Assembly (NCBI RefSeq): GCF_017255295.1 | Contig: NZ_JAFKDE010000006.1 | Span: 186,001 to 250,000, forward strand | Length of the DNA: 64,000 nucleotides | Source of the DNA: Nitratireductor aquimarinus | GTDB taxonomy: Bacteria > Pseudomonadota > Alphaproteobacteria > Rhizobiales > Rhizobiaceae | Reading direction: 5' to 3' | Shown here: positions 40,000 through 48,972 of the stretch, piece by piece | Layout of the letters: each line of letters starts with the position of its first letter | How positions within the stretch are numbered: position 1 is the stretch's first letter | The notes under the pieces: model-generated | The model's database searches: none | The model's input: the letters and a program-made list of their open reading frames with translations, nothing else | What the model was told of the DNA's origin: nothing | Position numbers and translations under genes: made by a program

Positions 40000-40389
40000 T
40001 CACTCCTCCGGCGGGACAGGCGTCGGTTTGCCATTGACGTCGAGCGCCACCATCACGAAATCCGCATGCGTCACCATCTCGATGGTCGGCGAGAGATAAC
40101 GCTGCGCCCAGGCTTCCACCTTGAGCCGGATCGATGTGCGCCCCACGCTTTCAATGTGCGTGTAGATGCACAGCGTGTCGCCCACCTTCATGGGCTTGGC
40201 GAAGGCCATTTCCTTCACCGCTGCCGTGACCACGCGGCCATGCGCACGCTCGGCAGCGCGAATGCCGCTGGCAAGGTCCATTTGCGCCATGACCCAGCCA
40301 CCGAAAATGTCGCCGGCGGCATTGGCGTCACCGGGCATTGCCTGTGTGCGCAGCGTCAGGTCGCCGGTGGGTTTTTCCGGTGCATTCAT
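40000..40389 (-). CDS. Acyl-CoA thioesterase, hotdog fold (YciA-like)
   Basis: This 129-residue protein matches YciA-type thioesterases: GDANAAGDIFGGWVMAQMDLASG with the catalytic Asp, then VVTAAVKEMAFAKPMKVGD. It hydrolyses acyl-CoA to free acid and CoA. The frame opens at 40536, but the ATG at 40389 gives family length and has AAGGGA and AGGA upstream. It is convergent with the CNNM gene, separated by the mosaic repeat. Confidence 0.9.
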   Translation of the reverse strand: MNAPEKPTGDLTLRTQAMPGDANAAGDIFGGWVMAQMDLASGIRAAERAHGRVVTAAVKEMAFAKPMKVGDTLCIYTHIESVGRTSIRLKVEAWAQRYLSPTIEMVTHADFVMVALDVNGKPTPVPPEE

Positions 40390-40770
40390 GGTTCCTGGTC
40401 CCTTCATCCTGTCTGAACCGGGCGTAGCTGCGCGCCAATGACAGGTCAAGAAACCTGCCGCATGACTCCGCCCCGATATCCGGCACGCCGCCCCTTTACG
40501 CAAAGAATGCAGCGCGATTTTTCGATTCTGCGCCAAGGCCTTGGCGCAACAACGTGAATCATTGCGCGAAAAACATGAATCAATACATCAACATCTTGAA
40601 TCGATGGATGAGGTTTTACCGTAAACGTGCGGCAACGACTCGCATAACCGCAGGCAGCGCCCGCCGGTTTCGCCACTTTTCACCAGAAATGCTTCACGGG
40701 GAAAATTTCGGTGGTGGTCTGCCGCCGCTCATGCCGAACGGCGACACAACACCATCTCACCACAACACGG
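40390..40770. other. Intergenic region between thioesterase and sqdC
   Basis: These 381 bases hold no gene I can support; the short frames have no family match or clear ribosome-binding site. It includes the thioesterase promoter region and the 3' side of the sqd operon. I do not see a clear terminator for the sqd operon. The middle is AT-richer than its surroundings. Confidence 0.5.
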
Positions 40771-41673
40771 TTAATAGCCGTTTAACAACTTACTGACGGT
40801 GCGCTCCAGAAGCGCTTCGCCGCCGGGGTTCCACCCCAGTGCGCGCAGCCGTTCGGTGTGCATCGCGTTGACGGCACTGCGGTCGGCAGCCTCCGGCAGC
40901 GCATTGCCGCATCCCGTTTCACGCGCCACCAGCGCCAGAAGATCGCGACGGTCGAGCACCAGATCGGACACGTTGAAGAGGCCCTGCGCAAGCGCCGCCA
41001 CCGGTGCTTCCAGCATCAGCCGCACCGCGGATCCGACATCCTCGCCATGCACCTCGGTCGCCGCGCGCGGTGCGATCTCACGGCCGGCCAGATAGTCTTC
41101 GAAGAGCCCTGCCCATTTGTGCCGGCGGCCGATGCCAGCCGCCCCGTAGACGCCGGTCACCCGCAGGCTGATGCCGTGAAAGCCATCATCGCAGAGCGCT
41201 GAAAGCGCCTCTTCGGCAGCGCGCTTCACCTCGCCATAAAGCGTATCGGGAAGGCAGGTCTCCATCTCGTCCAGCATCACGCCGGGCGCGCGCGGCCCAT
41301 AGACAGCGCGCGTGGAGAGGAACACCGTTCGGGAAACCCCAGCGGCCCTTGCCGCGCGAAAAAGGGCAAGGCTGGCATCGAGATTGCGCCGCCGAAACCC
41401 TTCCGCGTCATCACCCTCGCCGCCCCGGTATTTTCCGGGTGCATGGTCGAAGGCTGCATGCACGAAGAAATCCGCCCCTTCGAAAAGGGCAGTCGATATC
41501 GACGCCGGTTCGAGGCGAAGCGGAGCAAAGGCAACGGGCTCAGAAAAGAAACCATCCGGCGGAGCGTTGCGCCCCATGATTGTGACCCGGTGCCCGGCCG
41601 TCAGCAGCGCCTCGACGATGAAGCGGCCGACAAGCCCGGTTCCGCCGGAGACGATGCTGTGCGGCATGCTCAT
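40771..41673 (-). CDS. sqdC: NAD-dependent epimerase/reductase, SqdC-like
   Basis: This 300-residue short-chain epimerase-like protein has a slightly altered Rossmann start (IVSGGTGLVGRFIVEALL), and YGEVKRAAEE carries the Tyr-x3-Lys pair. It begins ATGA-overlapped with the glycosyltransferase gene (41670-41673). In Rhodobacter the sqdBDC operon makes the sulfolipid SQDG, and SqdC is the reductase-like third gene; order, overlap and families agree here. The precise reaction of SqdC is not settled. Confidence 0.83.
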   Translation of the reverse strand: MSMPHSIVSGGTGLVGRFIVEALLTAGHRVTIMGRNAPPDGFFSEPVAFAPLRLEPASISTALFEGADFFVHAAFDHAPGKYRGGEGDDAEGFRRRNLDASLALFRAARAAGVSRTVFLSTRAVYGPRAPGVMLDEMETCLPDTLYGEVKRAAEEALSALCDDGFHGISLRVTGVYGAAGIGRRHKWAGLFEDYLAGREIAPRAATEVHGEDVGSAVRLMLEAPVAALAQGLFNVSDLVLDRRDLLALVARETGCGNALPEAADRSAVNAMHTERLRALGWNPGGEALLERTVSKLLNGY

Positions 41674-42479
41674 GGCGCAGGGTTCGCCAGCGTATCGATG
41701 TCGGGAATGTTCTCGCCCGAATGATAGGCGTGCCAGAGATCGATGAGCGGCTTGAGCTCGCCCGCCCTGGGATGATCGCGCTCCCACGGCTTTTCATACT
41801 GGTAGTGAACCACGGAAACGGACGTCCAGTCCCACAGCTCCGGCAGGTTGAACCAGACATATTGCAGCATGTTGAAGAACACCGGCAGGCCATGCCAGTC
41901 GGGAAAGAAATCCTGCAGGAAGGTCTGGTCGGTGCGCCGCCAGAAGGCGTCGGGCCGGTCGAGCCGCTCAAGCATCGCAGCGAAGGTCGCCTGCGAAGGC
42001 TGCGCGACAAACACGCCGGAGTTCAGCCGGTGAAAATCCGCCAGCCCCTCATAGACATTGGGGGCGGCGGAGAATTCGGGATAACCGAACAGCCGGTCGA
42101 TGTTGCGCACGACAACGGCGTCGGCGTCGATGAACACCACCCGCTCATATTCGGTGAGCTGCCACAGGCGCAGCTTGGCGAAATTGTCGAGCGGTGTGTG
42201 GAAGGCCGGCTTGTTGCCCTTGGTGAAGGGCGCATTGGCGTGAAGCCGCGCCCGCTGATGCCGCTCATTGAAGGCATCAGAGGTCGGCAGAAGCTCCGCC
42301 GGCACCAGAAGCGCGCCAAGAGCCGCAAGCGGCTCCAGCGCCTCGGCCGGCGTGCCGCCGGTGTGCATCACCACAAGATCGGCATCGGTGCCCGTCAGCC
42401 GCAGGGAGCGCACCAGAGCCAGTGCGCCCATTGCATAATCGGCATTGGTGACGAGCGTCACATAGGCCTGTTTCGGCAT
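41670..42479 (-). CDS. sqdD: Glycosyltransferase family 8, SqdD-like
   Basis: This 269-residue protein resembles glycogenin-type GT8: YVTLVTNADYAMGALALVRSL at the start and the metal-binding VFIDADAVV near residue 116, with FNAG-like FNMLQYVWF later. In the sqdBDC operon this enzyme is thought to transfer sulfoquinovose to diacylglycerol. It lies 12 bases after sqdB and overlaps sqdC, so the three genes are one operon. No plant-type SqdX/SQD2 is in the window. Confidence 0.85.
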   Translation of the reverse strand: MPKQAYVTLVTNADYAMGALALVRSLRLTGTDADLVVMHTGGTPAEALEPLAALGALLVPAELLPTSDAFNERHQRARLHANAPFTKGNKPAFHTPLDNFAKLRLWQLTEYERVVFIDADAVVVRNIDRLFGYPEFSAAPNVYEGLADFHRLNSGVFVAQPSQATFAAMLERLDRPDAFWRRTDQTFLQDFFPDWHGLPVFFNMLQYVWFNLPELWDWTSVSVVHYQYEKPWERDHPRAGELKPLIDLWHAYHSGENIPDIDTLANPAP

Positions 42480-42491
42480 TGGGAGCGCCGC

Positions 42492-43712
42492 TTAACCGAC
42501 GCTCTTGAGGCGCTTGCCCTCGGGATCGCGCTCGATTGTCGGCGCGATGTCCTTGGTCCATGCGGAAACGGCAGGGATGCGCGAACGGTCGACGCGGTAG
42601 TCGAACTTCTTCGCCACATCCACCACTTCGGCCAAGAGCCCTTCCTCAAGCGTGATCGGGTTGAGGCCCAGCGCAAGGAACTTGTCGTTCTTGACCACGA
42701 GTTCGTTTTCAGCGGCTTCCTTGCGCGGGTTGGGCAGATAGGCCACCTCGGCGCCGGTCATGCGGGCGATCATTTCGGCCAGATCGCGAACGCGGTGCGT
42801 CTCGGTCATCTGGTTGAAGATCTCGACGCGGTCGCCGCGCTTGGGCGGATTGGCGAGCGCAATCTCCACGCAGCGCACGGAATCCTGAATGTGGATGAAA
42901 GCGCGTGTCTGACCGCCCGTGCCGTGAACGGTCAGCGGGTAGCCAATGGCCGCCTGGATCAGGAAGCGGTTGAGCACCGTGCCATAGTCGCCGTCGTAAT
43001 CGAAGCGGTTGATGAGCTGCGGATGCTGCTTCGTCTCTTCCGTGTGCGTGCCCCAGACGATGCCCTGGTGCAGGTCGGTGATGCGCACGCCGTCATTCTT
43101 GGCGTAGAACTGGAACAGAAGCTGATCCAGCGACTTGGTCATGTGGTAGATGGAGCCCGGATTGGTCGGGTAGAGGATATCGAGCGAAGCCGTATCGCCC
43201 GACAGCGTCTCGACGCCAACCGGCAGATAGCCTTCGGGAATGGCTGCGCCGACCGAGGAATAGCCGTAAACGCCCATCGTGCCCAGATGCACCAGATGCG
43301 CGTCGAGGCCGATCTCCGTCATCGCGTTGAGCAGATTGTGCGTCGCGTTGACGTTGTTGTTGACCGTGTAATTCTTGTGCCGGTCACTCTTCATCGAATA
43401 GGGCGCGGCGCGCTGCTCGGCAAAGTGCACGATGGCGTCGGGGCGATGCTCATCGAGCCACGCCTTCAGCACATCGTAATCGCGCGCAAGATCGATCAGG
43501 TGGAAATGGATGCGCCGTCCGGTCTCCTGATGCCAGATGCGCGTGCGCTCCTGGATCGAATCCATCGGGGTCAGCGACTGGACACCGAGCTCGGTGTCGA
43601 TCCAGCGCCGGGACAGATTGTCAACGATATGAACATCATGTCCGCGTGCCGACAGGTGAAGCGAGGTCGGCCAGCCGACGAATCCATCGCCGCCAAGAAC
43701 TGCAATCTTCAT
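42492..43712 (-). CDS. sqdB: UDP-sulfoquinovose synthase
   Basis: This 406-residue SDR-type enzyme makes UDP-sulfoquinovose from UDP-glucose and sulfite. The Rossmann motif GGDGFVGWPTSLHL, the long FAEQRAAPYSM region, and YHMTKSLDQ with the Tyr-x3-Lys pair identify SqdB. The ATG at 43712 has GGAGG 9 bases upstream; the longer frame to 43757 is not family-like. It leads the sqdB-sqdD-sqdC operon. A Pho-box-like site lies about 80 bases upstream, consistent with phosphate control of SQDG synthesis. Confidence 0.96.
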   Translation of the reverse strand: MKIAVLGGDGFVGWPTSLHLSARGHDVHIVDNLSRRWIDTELGVQSLTPMDSIQERTRIWHQETGRRIHFHLIDLARDYDVLKAWLDEHRPDAIVHFAEQRAAPYSMKSDRHKNYTVNNNVNATHNLLNAMTEIGLDAHLVHLGTMGVYGYSSVGAAIPEGYLPVGVETLSGDTASLDILYPTNPGSIYHMTKSLDQLLFQFYAKNDGVRITDLHQGIVWGTHTEETKQHPQLINRFDYDGDYGTVLNRFLIQAAIGYPLTVHGTGGQTRAFIHIQDSVRCVEIALANPPKRGDRVEIFNQMTETHRVRDLAEMIARMTGAEVAYLPNPRKEAAENELVVKNDKFLALGLNPITLEEGLLAEVVDVAKKFDYRVDRSRIPAVSAWTKDIAPTIERDPEGKRLKSVG

Positions 43713-43783
43713 GGAATTCTGCCTCCGGTAATCAAAGCATCGGGCTATGGGAACCATTCGATTCCCTTTCAGAGAGCCCCCTT

Positions 43784-43801
43784 AGCAAAGTTTTATGACA
43801 G
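43784..43801 (-). promoter_or_regulatory. Pho-box-like site upstream of sqdB
   Basis: On the minus strand the 18 bases read CTGTCATAAAACTTTGCT: an exact CTGTCAT half, a 4-base spacer, and a weak second half. PhoB boxes have this two-half layout. One half is good and one is poor, so it is only a candidate. Confidence 0.4.
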
Positions 43802-43821
43802 TTTGTTCCGAAACAACAAAC

Positions 43822-43855
43822 AAAAGAAAACCGGCCTCGCGTGGAGACCGGCTTT
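43822..43855 (-). terminator. Terminator of the DUF1344 gene
   Basis: Read on the minus strand, an 11-base stem (AAGCCGGTCTC with GAGGCCGGTTT, including G-U pairs) and a 5-base loop are followed by TCTTTTG. It lies 24 bases after the stop of the small DUF1344 gene. Confidence 0.75.
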
Positions 43856-43879
43856 CCGTTCAGGTGAGAGTGGGCAGGA

Positions 43880-44122
43880 TTACATTTGCGCGTCTACGGA
43901 CGTCACCTCATTGGTCGTGTCATCGATGGTCAGCGTAACCGCCGCTCCGGACGCTATGCTGGCAAGATCGACGCCCTCACCAGCGGTGTAGACCGTGCCG
44001 TCGTCAAGCGCGATCGTCCGGGTCTCCGCATCCACGGATTGCACCGTGCCCTGCACTTCGGCGGCATAGGCCGAGAGCGTGAGAAAACCGGTGGCGGCCA
44101 GGGTTGCGAGGATCTTCTTCAT
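43880..44122 (-). CDS. DUF1344 small exported protein
   Basis: This 80-residue protein has a signal peptide (MKKILATLAATGFLTLSAYA) and a mature part of about 60 residues, EVQGTVQSVDAETRTIALDDG, an OB-like fold typical of DUF1344. Such proteins are periplasmic, common in rhizobia and of unknown function. The ATG at 44122 has GGGAG 7 bases upstream. A clear terminator follows, so it is a monocistronic gene. Confidence 0.88.
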   Translation of the reverse strand: MKKILATLAATGFLTLSAYAAEVQGTVQSVDAETRTIALDDGTVYTAGEGVDLASIASGAAVTLTIDDTTNEVTSVDAQM

Positions 44123-44589
44123 CAACAGAACTCCCTTTGTTGCTCAACTGTCGGCCCAGTCCCCGGTGACAGTTCTTGGGGGAAGCGGGAACCAGGCCGA
44201 CGGACAGAAAGATGGGGCGGAACACCGCCAATCTCAAATCAATCAGAGTGACCATCCAAAACACGGCCTGCGCCAAAGCTTTGCCGCAATCGCCCCTGCG
44301 GCGGGCACTCACCGCCGAACAACGCGCAACAGCGCCAATGGTTCAATCATGCCGTGCTGCAAAGCGGACAAAATCCATGAAATGCGCGATCACATCCGCG
44401 CGTGTTTTTCCGCGTTCGGGCAAAGCCCGATAAACAACGGTTACCGAACGCACCCGACACGTGAATCGGGCCGGCGCCTGAGGGAAGCGCCGGCCCGCGA
44501 ATGACCGCGATGAATGGGAGAGAGGGATAAAACGGTCATCCGGCGTCCGCTTGCACCTCCTTTCCTTTGTTGCACTTCAGAAATGAGGG
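44123..44589. other. Intergenic region with a GC-rich hairpin
   Basis: I find no gene in these 467 bases. A perfect hairpin, GGGCCGGCGC (44468-44477) with GCGCCGGCCC (44487-44496) and a 9-base loop, lies about 95 bases downstream of the BA14K gene on the minus strand and may end its transcript, though no T-run follows. The rest should hold the DUF1344 promoter. Confidence 0.5.
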
Positions 44590-44916
44590 TTACAGGCGAC
44601 AGCGATGACGGTAGCCGTCGTAACCAAGGAACGTATCACTGTAGGCGTCATAAGAGCGGTACCGCGCATGACAGCGCGCCACATGGCGGTCCCAGGCGGA
44701 AGGAACGCCGTAAACAGGTGCAGGGCCGTAATACCGGGCGCGGGAGTCCGCGATCAGACCACCGGCGATGAAGCCGCCAAGCCCGGCAATCGCAGCCGCC
44801 TCACCCGGAGACAGGCTGCCGGCGCGGCTCTCAGACGGCGCAAACGAATGCGCGGAAGCGGTGAGCGCGAGAGCCAGCAGGCCACGGGTAACAGTGCGTT
44901 TCAGGGTCAGGGTCAT
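44590..44916 (-). CDS. BA14K family exported protein
   Basis: This 108-residue protein has a signal segment (GLLALALTASAHSFA), a glycine-rich membrane-like stretch and a C-terminal BA14K motif (CHARYRSYDAYSDTFLGYDGYRHRC). The family is named after a Brucella immunoreactive protein and is found across rhizobia; its role is unclear but envelope-linked. The ATG at 44916 has AAGGAGG 8 bases upstream; the frame further upstream is not needed. Confidence 0.9.
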   Translation of the reverse strand: MTLTLKRTVTRGLLALALTASAHSFAPSESRAGSLSPGEAAAIAGLGGFIAGGLIADSRARYYGPAPVYGVPSAWDRHVARCHARYRSYDAYSDTFLGYDGYRHRCRL

Positions 44917-45170
44917 TTCATCATCCTCCTTTTGCAATGAAGGGCCGGCCATCCCGGCCGTCCGATATGCGTCTGTCGCGGAGGTAAGCGAAAAGGTTCA
45001 CGCGCCCGGGCATTTTTTTGCCTCCAGAGCTGTCGCGTGGGCGCAACATAGATTCGCCATAATGGAAAGAGGAAATAAACGTGTTACCGTATAGCGTGGG
45101 GCGAAGGTGGACGGCGGCAGAGGAGGTAACGCACGCCGACCGCAGCTCAACGACAGAGGAGGGCCGGACG

Positions 45171-45404
45171 ATGGCCAAGTCTGGAGTACCGCATATCAGC
45201 GCCGGCATCTATGACGCAGCAGAGATGGCTGAAATGGAAAGCGCCATCGAAGCTGTCTGCAGCGAACTTGGCATAAAGCGTAGCGACAACAAGACCCGCG
45301 AACGTGTGGCAGGACATGTCATGCGATCATGGGCCGATGGACGCCGCACACCGCTCAACCTGGTTCAGGCCGGACTGGACGGCGGAACGCGGCTGGAAGC
45401 CTAG
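45171..45404 (+). CDS. Hypothetical protein, 77 aa
   Basis: This small soluble protein (MAKSGVPHISAGIYDAAEMAE) has two helical parts (MESAIEAVCSELGI and TRERVAGHVMRSWADG) and ends LDGGTRLEA. The ATG at 45171 has GAGGAGG about 10 bases upstream, supporting it as real. I do not know the family. It is monocistronic. The TAG stop opens TAGAGCATC, the same junction as in mosaic repeats, but the rest does not match well. Confidence 0.65.
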   Translation: MAKSGVPHISAGIYDAAEMAEMESAIEAVCSELGIKRSDNKTRERVAGHVMRSWADGRRTPLNLVQAGLDGGTRLEA

Positions 45405-45927
45405 AGCATCAGCCGAACAGAGACTGCCCGACGCGCCGTGGCGCGAAAGGGTTTTGCTGCGCCCAGCTCCTCCCCCGAAAACTCTCGGAGAACCAGCGGA
45501 CGCTGTCCATGACTGCGTCTCTCGCTTTGCCCGCCGTCAGGCCAGAATTACAAGCAGTGCGGCCAGCAACCATGGCAGCGCTGCAATCGAAACGCACTCC
45601 AGATTCAGAAACTCCGATGGCGTAACGGCGCAGTCCGGCCGCCAGCCATTGCGACCGCACATCAGGCTCTTCGCCATGCGCCAACAGGCAACCGATGCGA
45701 AGAAGGCGATCATCCCCTGCCCGGAACAAGAGAACTCCCGCCTTTCCCCCCGGGACCCCGGGCCTGCTGAGGAGCCCCTGCATTGCCTCCTATGGCATAT
45801 CGACAACAGGGCCGGGCGAAAACGGAGTATTTCACACAGAAACACGCCGTGATCATTCCGCTCGCGCTCCGATCATTCTATCTTCGTGGGCGTGTTCGTC
45901 CCAAACAATGACCGGGGCCTTTCAGGA
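45405..45927. other. Intergenic region before the outer-membrane barrel gene
   Basis: No gene is well supported in these 523 bases. On the minus strand a frame from about 45710 to 45537 ends with a hydrophobic stretch (PWLLAALLVILA) and could encode a small membrane protein, but it has no family match. The plus-strand frames lack good starts. Confidence 0.35.
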
Positions 45928-47022
45928 ATGTTCTTCGCCCGCAAACGCTCCACCCCCGTGGTGGCAGCGCTCGCCATGACTGTCGCATTATCATCCGCGC
46001 CTCCGGAAGGAGCACGTGCGGCGGAACTGTCGTTCGACATGACGGCGATCCATGCGCGGCAGCGGGCGCGCGCGGCTGACAGCGAAGCGCGGCAGCTCTC
46101 CATCGTTCGTGAGCGGATGGCCAATACGCGCCAGCTCAGGGCGCGTGGCGGCAATGCCGAGGCAAGCCTCGTGCGGCTGCATGTGAAGCGCAGGCACGGT
46201 CATGATGCTGAAAGCCGGCTGCTCGACACCCGCCGGATCGTCGCGGCGGAGAAGCTGCGACGCACACCAAGGCTCGCCCGCTGGATGGGCGGCAAGGCCG
46301 TGCTGAGCGAGACGCGCGCCAATGACCGCCGCGCTTCGGCGTTTTCCACCAAGGGGCTGGCGTTTGGCGCAGATTACCGGGTGAGCCCTCGGCTCCTGAT
46401 CGGGCATGCAACGGGCCTTGCCTATGACCGCTCGCCGCTTGCCACCGACATGACCTATTCAACACGCATCCTGAGCCAGACCCTCTATGGTACGCTGTTT
46501 ACCGGCGACCGGACCTATCTGGATGTGGCGCTGGGCGCATCGCGCAGCAGCTTTTCAGGATGGTCTTCGCTTGGCGTCCGGGCTCCGGGCGGCGATGGCG
46601 ACCGACTGTTCGCCATGCTGCGCGCCAGCCGCGCCTTCACACTGGATCGGCTAAAGCTGCACAGCTATGGTGAAGCCACGTTTTCGCACATGCGCTTCAG
46701 CGGCGCGGCCAGCGGCCACCGCAATGAAGCGGCGAAGATGAAACTCGGCCTGACCGGCGAAACCCGGATTGAAACCCGGCGCGGACGGGTCACGCCGCGC
46801 GCAGGTCTGGAATGGAGCGCTGCCCGCAGCGAACGCACCGCGCCCGTCGCAACGCAGAAGGTGCGCCGCCTGGAAGACAGCGCAAAGATCACGGCCCGGG
46901 CGGGCTTCGACTGGGCGCTCAATCCGCGCGCAACGCTGACCACGGATTACGGCCTGAGCGCCGACACGCGCGGCAGCGGCAGAAAGCAGACGCTGAAAAC
47001 CCGCTTCACTCTCCGCTTCTGA
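45928..47022 (+). CDS. Autotransporter-like outer-membrane beta-barrel protein
   Basis: This 364-residue protein has a signal peptide (AALAMTVALSSAPPEGARA), about 90 residues rich in Arg/Ala helices, and a C-terminal domain of alternating strands that ends in Phe (TLRF), the usual outer-membrane insertion signal. This fits an autotransporter-type barrel with a short or absent passenger. I do not recognise a named family. The start ATG at 45928 has AGGA nearby; GTG at 45886 is the alternative. It is monocistronic. Confidence 0.7.
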   Translation: MFFARKRSTPVVAALAMTVALSSAPPEGARAAELSFDMTAIHARQRARAADSEARQLSIVRERMANTRQLRARGGNAEASLVRLHVKRRHGHDAESRLLDTRRIVAAEKLRRTPRLARWMGGKAVLSETRANDRRASAFSTKGLAFGADYRVSPRLLIGHATGLAYDRSPLATDMTYSTRILSQTLYGTLFTGDRTYLDVALGASRSSFSGWSSLGVRAPGGDGDRLFAMLRASRAFTLDRLKLHSYGEATFSHMRFSGAASGHRNEAAKMKLGLTGETRIETRRGRVTPRAGLEWSAARSERTAPVATQKVRRLEDSAKITARAGFDWALNPRATLTTDYGLSADTRGSGRKQTLKTRFTLRF

Positions 47023-47215
47023 CGCCGCTCCAGCGCATTTTTGGCACAACCCTGCCGACGCTTTCCGGCCCTGCCTCCTCCATTCAGAGCGCGTAACGCA
47101 CCCGTAAAATTGCCTCCAGAGTACTTCCTCTACCGGGGGGCACCTCAATCATGGGGTGCAACCTCACGCTTACCCGGAAACGGAAAACCGGGCGAACATC
47201 CAATGGGAGGGGAAT

Positions 47216-47755
47216 TTGAGCGGAATCAAGGATGCCATCAGGCGTCAGATCGACACGAGTGGAACACTGCTATTACGTGTATCCAAGACACTTTCGGACG
47301 ACGGCTTTTTCGATGAGCCCGCCAATGGCGGCTCCATGGCCTGGACATTGACACATCTCTTTACGCTGCAGGACTGGGCGCGGAACCGCGTCTTTGGCGG
47401 TGTTGAACCAAGGGTCGACCGCGCGTCCCGCGAAGCCTTCAAGGGCGGGCGCGCCGTTTACGATGAAGACCGCGACCGCTTCGGCACAAGGCGAGAGATC
47501 GAGAACGCCTTCGCCAATGAGCAGTACCGAACGATTGCTGCACTGAACGCCTTCGATGTGGCCAAGTGGGACCAGCCAACCCCATCCGGTTGCCGCTTTC
47601 CGGCCTATGGAGCCCTGTGGGAACACCTCGCCGCGCACAATTACTGGCATCTGGGCGCACTCTCGGTGAGCCATCCCCACATCCTGCACCTCACACTGGT
47701 GGCGCCCCGCTTCTACAGCGTGGATCCGGAAGAAATGGCTGCTGAGGGAGTATGA
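47216..47755 (+). CDS. DinB-like superfamily protein
   Basis: This 179-residue four-helix protein has GGSMAWTLTHLFTLQDWARNRVFGG and LWEHLAAHNYWHLGALSVSH, giving the scattered His residues of a DinB/YfiT metal site. Members are thiol-dependent transferases or damage-related proteins. The start appears to be TTG at 47216, preceded by GGGAGGGG; no ATG is well placed. It is the first gene of a tight group with two unknown proteins downstream. Confidence 0.72.
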   Translation: MSGIKDAIRRQIDTSGTLLLRVSKTLSDDGFFDEPANGGSMAWTLTHLFTLQDWARNRVFGGVEPRVDRASREAFKGGRAVYDEDRDRFGTRREIENAFANEQYRTIAALNAFDVAKWDQPTPSGCRFPAYGALWEHLAAHNYWHLGALSVSHPHILHLTLVAPRFYSVDPEEMAAEGV

Positions 47756-47757
47756 AA

Positions 47758-48279
47758 ATGCCCGGACAAGACACACATCACGCAGCAGCTGCCGAAGAAC
47801 TGGCGCGCTTCTTCCAACTCCATGTCGCGCTCGACCGCCCGATCGAAATGTGGTCGGAGCGCATCGACAGGCACTGGCACGACATGTTGCCCGGCAGCGA
47901 GACCGCCGAGCCGGGCACATCCTCTTCGAAAGCCCATGAAGCCTATGACCGGTTCTGCATCGAGGCATGCGGCCGGCGCATCATCCACGCCGAAGGCAAG
48001 GGCCACGGGCTGATTTCATGGACTGCTGAATATGAAGAGCGGTTTGGGAAACTGCCCGAGATCTGGTTCATGAACGAGGGCGGTGTGGTGGATCGCCCTG
48101 CCCGCGACCACTATCTGCAAACAGGCATGGTCATCGCCTCATGGGATTGCAGCCCGCTTCAGCCCGATCCGATGGAACGCAGGCCAAAGGATGACGGCAA
48201 GGACAGCGGGAAGACAGCACCTCCCAAGCCGATACGCGACAGCGACAAGGACAAGAAAACCTCCTCGCGCGGCGGGTAG
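47758..48279 (+). CDS. Hypothetical protein, 173 aa
   Basis: The soluble product contains DRPIEMWSERIDRHWHDMLPG near the start, GKLPEIWFMNEGGVVDR in the middle, and a very charged Lys/Asp-rich tail. The HWHDM segment could bind a metal. I do not know the family. GAGGGAG lies 7 bases before the ATG at 47758; the ATG at 47752 would instead overlap the DinB stop by 4 bases. Either way it is coupled to the DinB gene and followed 8 bases later by another gene. Confidence 0.72.
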   Translation: MPGQDTHHAAAAEELARFFQLHVALDRPIEMWSERIDRHWHDMLPGSETAEPGTSSSKAHEAYDRFCIEACGRRIIHAEGKGHGLISWTAEYEERFGKLPEIWFMNEGGVVDRPARDHYLQTGMVIASWDCSPLQPDPMERRPKDDGKDSGKTAPPKPIRDSDKDKKTSSRGG

Positions 48280-48287
48280 GCCCGGCA

Positions 48288-48905
48288 ATGCGCAAAGTCC
48301 GGGCACGGATGCGACTTGCGGAGACGGGAGAAGCCGAGATTGACGGCTTTCTCACCGCCTCCGCCCGCTATTGCCCCTTCATCCAGCAGGCACGGGCTGC
48401 GGGCACGATCAGAACGTTCAAGCTGGCGCAGCGCGACGCCGCATGCGACCCCACATACGACCCCACATGCGCCGCCGGCACGGCGCATCTGGAGCTCTTT
48501 CGTGATGCTCTCCACGGTCTGACCCACACTTTCCTTGCCGAGCGCAGCAGGCTTGACCGCGTTCCGGGACGCCTGCTCTGCTACAATGTGCTTCTCGCCG
48601 GCCTGCCGGAGAACACCGATCACGCATCCTTTCTCGGCGCGCTGCACTGGCCATTGAAGCGGGACTACACGAAAGCCGGCCTCATGTTCGGCAAGTTCTG
48701 GCCCGGCGAAGACAGTCATTCCCCAAAACACCGGCAGGTAATGCCAAATGCCCCTTTCCCGCTGATCTCGATACGCAGCGCGCAAAGGCGCGGTGACGGG
48801 CGGTTTTTCAGCCGTTCAGCCGATCTGCTTCAGGATTACATAAGCTGGCGGGCAAGCGCTGAGACAGACCAGCCCCTCTCCCCCCCTGCCTCACAGCCCC
48901 CGTGA
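48288..48905 (+). CDS. Hypothetical protein resembling DUF6875
   Basis: The 205-residue frame has FLGALHWPLKRDYTKAGLMFGKFWPG followed by NAPFPLISIRS, a pattern like DUF6875-type proteins I recall, though the match is by memory. An Asp/Pro/Thr/Cys duplication (two DPTYDPTC-like units) lies near residue 55. It begins 8 bases after the preceding gene and completes the three-gene unit. The function is unknown. Confidence 0.6.
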   Translation: MRKVRARMRLAETGEAEIDGFLTASARYCPFIQQARAAGTIRTFKLAQRDAACDPTYDPTCAAGTAHLELFRDALHGLTHTFLAERSRLDRVPGRLLCYNVLLAGLPENTDHASFLGALHWPLKRDYTKAGLMFGKFWPGEDSHSPKHRQVMPNAPFPLISIRSAQRRGDGRFFSRSADLLQDYISWRASAETDQPLSPPASQPP

Positions 48906-48972
48906 ACGCTTGCAGCCTTTCTGATCAGGCGTCAGAGTTCGCGCAACGTATCGACAGCGAAGGAAAGGCGGC

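Noticed and set aside
41721-43991. 756-codon open frame antisense to the sqd operon
   Set aside because: It covers sqdD and sqdB on the other strand, which are well supported; the translation has no recognisable domain.
45403-45440. Possible extra mosaic-repeat copy at the stop of the 77-residue gene
   Set aside because: Only TAGAGCATC and a few bases match; both inverted-repeat arms are missing.
45409-45783. 124-codon minus-strand frame before the barrel gene
   Set aside because: Composition and content look like chance reading of GC-rich DNA; no start signal.
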